Shown here piece after piece: positions 61,306-62,549 of a DNA stretch of 62,549 nucleotides (the stretch's first letter is position 1; each line of letters begins with the position of its first letter). A program made the position numbers and the translations under genes. The notes under the pieces were generated by a model. The model made no database searches. It was not told the DNA's origin and worked only from the letters and a program-made list of their open reading frames with translations. Source of the DNA: Halothiobacillus sp. (GTDB lineage Bacteria; Pseudomonadota; Gammaproteobacteria; JAAZVP01); the NCBI GenBank assembly GCA_018623495.1, contig JAAZVP010000007.1:1-62549 (forward strand). Direction: 5' to 3'.

Positions 61306-62244
61306 ATGTCCACGGATATCGAACGCAGTGCCCCGGACGCCCTGCGAACACCGCGCGACTTCATCCGCCTCGCGGTGAGCGAATTCAACCGCAGCGGCCT
61401 GTTCTACGGCCACGGGACCGACGAGCCCCTGAGCGAGGCCGCCTACCTGGTGATCCAGGGACTCGACCTGCCGCCGGACCTGCCCGACCCCTACCTCGAC
61501 ACCCGGCTCCTGCCGGCCGAGCGCCTGCGCCTCGCCCGCCTGATCGAGCGCCGCTGCCGCGAGCGGGTACCCACCGCCTATCTCACGCACCGGGCCTGGT
61601 TCGCGGGGCTGGAGTTCTACATCGACGAGCGCGCCCTGATCCCCCGATCCCCGATCGCCGAACTGGTCGAGGCCCACTTCCAGCCCTGGATCGATCCCGA
61701 CCGCGTCACCCGCGTGCTGGACCTGTGTACCGGCTCCGGCTGCATTGGTATCGCCTGTGCCCATGCCTTCCCCCAGGCCGACGTGGACGCCGCCGACCTG
61801 TGTGCCGACGCGCTGGCCGTCGCCCGTATCAACGTCGATCGCCACCGGCTCGACGAGCGAGTCCGGCTGGTGGAATCGGACCTGTTCGGGGCGCTCGAGG
61901 ACGACGCCTACGACATCATCGTCAGCAACCCGCCCTACGTGGGTCGCGAGGAAATGGCCTCGCTGCCGGCGGAATACCGCCACGAACCCGAGCTAGCCCT
62001 GGCGGCCGGGGAAGAAGGGCTCAACATCGTGGTCCGCATCCTTCACCAGGCCCCGCAACACCTCGAGCCCGAGGGCATCCTGGTGGTCGAAGTGGGCAAC
62101 ACCATGGAGGCCCTCGAGGCCTGTTTTCCCCAGGTGCCCTTCACCTGGCTGGATTTCGAGCGCGGCGGACACGGCGTGTTCCTGCTCACGCGCCAGCAGC
62201 TGGTGGATTTCCGCCCCGTCTTCGGCGAGTGGCTGGAGGCCTGA
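61306..62244 (+). CDS. prmB: Ribosomal protein L3 N5-glutamine methyltransferase
   Basis: 312 residues. VLDLCTGSGCIGIACAHAFP is the SAM loop; IIVSNPPYVGREEM contains the NPPY motif of N5-glutamine methyltransferases. The N-terminal helical domain and TAYLTHRAWFAGLEFYIDE place it with PrmB, which methylates a glutamine of ribosomal protein L3, and not PrmC. The 57-base gap to psd has no clear Shine-Dalgarno site before ATG 61306. Last complete gene of the window. Confidence 0.93.
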   Translation: MSTDIERSAPDALRTPRDFIRLAVSEFNRSGLFYGHGTDEPLSEAAYLVIQGLDLPPDLPDPYLDTRLLPAERLRLARLIERRCRERVPTAYLTHRAWFAGLEFYIDERALIPRSPIAELVEAHFQPWIDPDRVTRVLDLCTGSGCIGIACAHAFPQADVDAADLCADALAVARINVDRHRLDERVRLVESDLFGALEDDAYDIIVSNPPYVGREEMASLPAEYRHEPELALAAGEEGLNIVVRILHQAPQHLEPEGILVVEVGNTMEALEACFPQVPFTWLDFERGGHGVFLLTRQQLVDFRPVFGEWLEA

Positions 62245-62334
62245 AACCTCCCCGGCGGTTGCATCCCCCGGCGGATTTCATTACTCTTTGCGCCTCGCTC
62301 GACGGGGAGCCGATCGTTTCCCGCCCGAGTTCCG

Positions 62335-62379
62335 CGGGTCATCCGCAGGATGACCTCGAAGAGGCGAAGGGCAGGAAGC
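62335..62379. repeat. 45-base direct repeat, copy 1
   Basis: Starts CGGGTCATCCGCAGGATGAC and ends GGGCAGGAAGC. It is identical to copy 2 except for one base (T versus G at the 21st position). It contains a 7-base-pair hairpin, GTCATCC-GCA-GGATGAC. Confidence 0.9.
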
Positions 62380-62462
62380 CCGGAGCCAGGTGCACGCCGC
62401 GGGCGTGCTCCGCGGGTCGGTGCCGGAAAGGCGAGCCTCGGCCCGCAAGACAATGGGTTTCT

Positions 62463-62484
62463 GGAGAGGTGTCCGAGCGGTCGA
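62463..62484 (+). other. tRNA-Ser-like 5' fragment
   Basis: GGAGAGGTGTCCGAGCGGTC agrees with the acceptor and D-arm start of gammaproteobacterial tRNA-Ser, but the anticodon arm, variable arm and T-arm do not follow; the sequence instead enters a palindrome and then repeat copy 2. Either a truncated tRNA copy, an interrupted gene, or a chance likeness. Confidence 0.35.
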
Positions 62485-62504
62485 CCGAATTGTCGGGAAC
62501 AATT

Positions 62505-62549
62505 CGGGTCATCCGCAGGATGACCGCGAAGAGGCGAAGGGCAGGAAGC
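62505..62549. repeat. 45-base direct repeat, copy 2
   Basis: Second copy, 170 bases after the first, running to the last base of the window. Further copies beyond the edge are possible. Confidence 0.9.

Larger units (their letters stand above)
62245..62549. other. 305-base terminal region with direct repeats
   Basis: No convincing protein gene. It contains two copies of a 45-base repeat 170 bases apart, short hairpins (GTCATCC with GGATGAC inside each repeat; CCGAATTGT with ACAATTCGG at about 62483-62505), and a tRNA-Ser-like 5' fragment at 62463-62484. The window ends inside the second repeat, so the structure is incomplete. Confidence 0.6.

Noticed and set aside
62463-62549. Complete tRNA-Ser gene
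   Set aside because: Only the first 20 or so bases fit; there is no anticodon loop with T33, no variable arm and no GTTCGAATC T-loop before the window ends.

Overview
The window is chromosomal DNA from a very G+C-rich, Gram-negative bacterium, almost certainly a gammaproteobacterium. Several gene orders are typical of that class: nudJ-mnmA-hflD; ppiB-lpxH divergent from a gltX-cysS pair; epmB divergent from efp-epmA; and a FimX/FimW-type pair as in Pseudomonas. LpxH points to an outer membrane with lipid A. RoxA, EF-P lysylation, Maf/pseudaminic acid and type IV pilus regulators suggest a motile, surface-active organism. The complete Mrp Na+/H+ antiporter operon and the general look of the proteins fit a halophilic or alkaliphilic member (Ectothiorhodospiraceae/Chromatiales-like), but that placement is inference. 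No phage, transposase, CRISPR array, rRNA or intact tRNA gene was seen.

Layout. 1-7 kb: end of a Nudix gene, a periplasmic DsrE-like gene, a 400-base regulatory gap with paired DnaA boxes, then mrpA(B)CDEFG. 7-12.5 kb: glutamate dehydrogenase-type enzyme, a divergent U32-like/DapA-like pair, a methyltransferase preceded by a candidate structured RNA with its own terminator, a nitroreductase and a DJ-1/PfpI protein. 12.6-18.2 kb: a poorly characterised envelope region (frameshifted secreted protein, a von Willebrand A protein with five tandem repeats, a small YjfB-like protein, an orphan lipoprotein, a small protein whose stop codon lies in a REP element) followed by YaiI, a deaminase and an SGNH hydrolase. 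18.2-24.3 kb: two c-di-GMP enzymes around a photolyase-DUF2256 pair with a palindromic operator. 24.4-32.5 kb: acnA, hflD-mnmA-nudJ, yaaA, icd and an Hsp20. 32.6-37.3 kb: a membrane GGDEF-EAL protein, an alpha/beta hydrolase, two tandem PEBP proteins and a thiamine-binding-type protein.

37.4-45.7 kb is a surface-sugar island: a Maf glycosyltransferase divergent from a full CMP-pseudaminic acid pathway, pseB-C-F-G-H-I, with overlapping or nearly touching genes. 45.7-53.6 kb: an oxidoreductase-GNAT-roxA operon, a ModE-type HTH regulator with a DUF455 protein, ppiB-lpxH and gltX-cysS. 53.6-61.2 kb: FimX-like and FimW-like c-di-GMP effectors, then epmB / efp-epmA, psd and prmB. The last 300 bases hold a 45-base direct repeat flanking the 5' end of a tRNA-Ser-like sequence.

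Themes: five c-di-GMP proteins in 40 kb, two of them (FimX/FimW types) probably sensors and not enzymes; a flagellin- or surface-glycosylation pathway likely under the same motility programme; and a recurring promoter style in which a TATNAT -10 hexamer lies 6-8 bases from the ATG (mrpA, modE-like, gltX, epmB) or is shared by divergent genes (U32/DapA, epmB/efp). All functional calls rest on motifs and family recall; no database search was possible.
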